Of a stretch of DNA of 42,937 nucleotides, positions 42,808-42,937 are shown piece by piece. Location of the stretch: assembly GCF_002251945.1 (NCBI RefSeq), contig NZ_NDHW01000075.1, positions 1-42,937 on the forward strand, given 5' to 3'. This stretch comes from Pseudanabaena sp. SR411 (GTDB lineage: Bacteria; Cyanobacteriota; Cyanobacteriia; Pseudanabaenales; Pseudanabaenaceae). The position numbers were made by a program, and so were the translations under genes. The notes below the pieces were generated by a model. That model saw only the letters and a program-made list of their open reading frames with translations. It had not been told where the DNA came from and searched no databases. Within the stretch, counting starts at the first letter, position 1; the number at the start of each line of letters is the position of its first letter.

Positions 42808-42937
42808 CCTACATTCCGCTCGTAATGGAAGGGTAAAATAATTACCGAAAATCAAAATCATCGAAAATCAAAAAAGAGGAGGTAAATATTAATACAGAGA
42901 TGAAAGTATCGAATCTAGACCATCTAGGGATCGTGGC
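42808..42937 (+). mobile_element. 5' end of an IS1634-type insertion sequence (right copy)
   Basis: The first 106 bases are the exact reverse complement of 1-106. The leader holds a direct repeat of TGATTTTCG and the ribosome site GAGGAGG (42876-42882). The transposase gene follows and runs off the window. The element edge near 42808 is inferred from where identity with the left copy ends. Confidence 0.85.
42888..42937 (+). CDS. Transposase, N-terminal fragment (DUF4277/IS1634 type)
   Basis: The frame reads (I)NTE-MKVSNLDHLGIV, the typical N-terminus of cyanobacterial IS1634-type transposases (DUF4277 domain, DDE catalysis later in the protein). The first ATG is at 42900. An in-frame ATT at 42888 is 5 bases after GAGGAGG, a much better spacing than the ATG has, and family members often begin MNTE. 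The rest of the gene is outside the window. Confidence 0.75.
   Translation, partial: MNTEMKVSNLDHLGIV

Overview
This window is chromosomal DNA from a cyanobacterium. The 8-base HIP1 palindrome GCGATCGC recurs throughout, and the gene content is cyanobacterial: LabA/NYN protein, GUN4-domain protein, XisH/XisI, PatA-type response regulator, ArsA with an Hsp20-like tail and a DXCF cyanobacteriochrome GAF. Moderate GC, a type IV pilus chemotaxis cluster and many GC-capped intergenic palindromes suggest a filamentous Pseudanabaena-like organism. That genus assignment is inference.

Layout. Both ends lie in copies of one insertion sequence in opposite orientation (1-106 minus, 42808-42937 plus). 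The plus copy begins a reading frame MKVSNLDHLGIV typical of IS1634-type (DUF4277) transposases. Between them: purL (0.2-2.5 kb), a Uma2-type nuclease-fold gene, a seven-gene minus-strand taxis operon (3.6-12.3 kb: PatA-like regulator, two CheY, CheW, dCache receptor, hybrid CheA, CheW), a repeat-rich gap, ilvD, a lipoprotein, a two-TM protein, tadA, metG, labA, and the ribosomal/RNA polymerase cluster rpsM-rpsK-rpoA-rplQ-truA-rplM-rpsI (20.4-24.6 kb). Then come a secreted protein with an Hpt protein, and an ArsA ATPase.

27.3-32.7 kb looks accessory: an EcsC/TerB-like membrane protein, xisI-xisH with a broken xisH 5' copy, a large GUN4-domain protein divergent from a MerR-like regulator, and a FitAB-type toxin-antitoxin pair. 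32.8-42.7 kb holds a Tat-exported metallophosphoesterase, a SIMPL protein, cobH-cobI, a stress-protein group (GlsB/YeaQ-like and two CsbD proteins), a divergent ThyX, a standalone bilin-binding GAF protein, recO and an MFS transporter.

The most unusual structural signal is a set of about 17 long intergenic palindromes. Their arms differ from site to site, but most share a 3-nt apical loop (GAA, AAA/TTT, GCA, AGA, TTA, TAT) clamped by G:C pairs, and several share outer AAACCC/AAAAA flanks. Several contain or touch stop codons, and three lie in divergent intergenic regions where a terminator is not expected. The most interesting genes are the GUN4/MerR divergent pair and the standalone DXCF GAF photoreceptor. 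No tRNA, rRNA, CRISPR array or riboswitch was recognised by eye.
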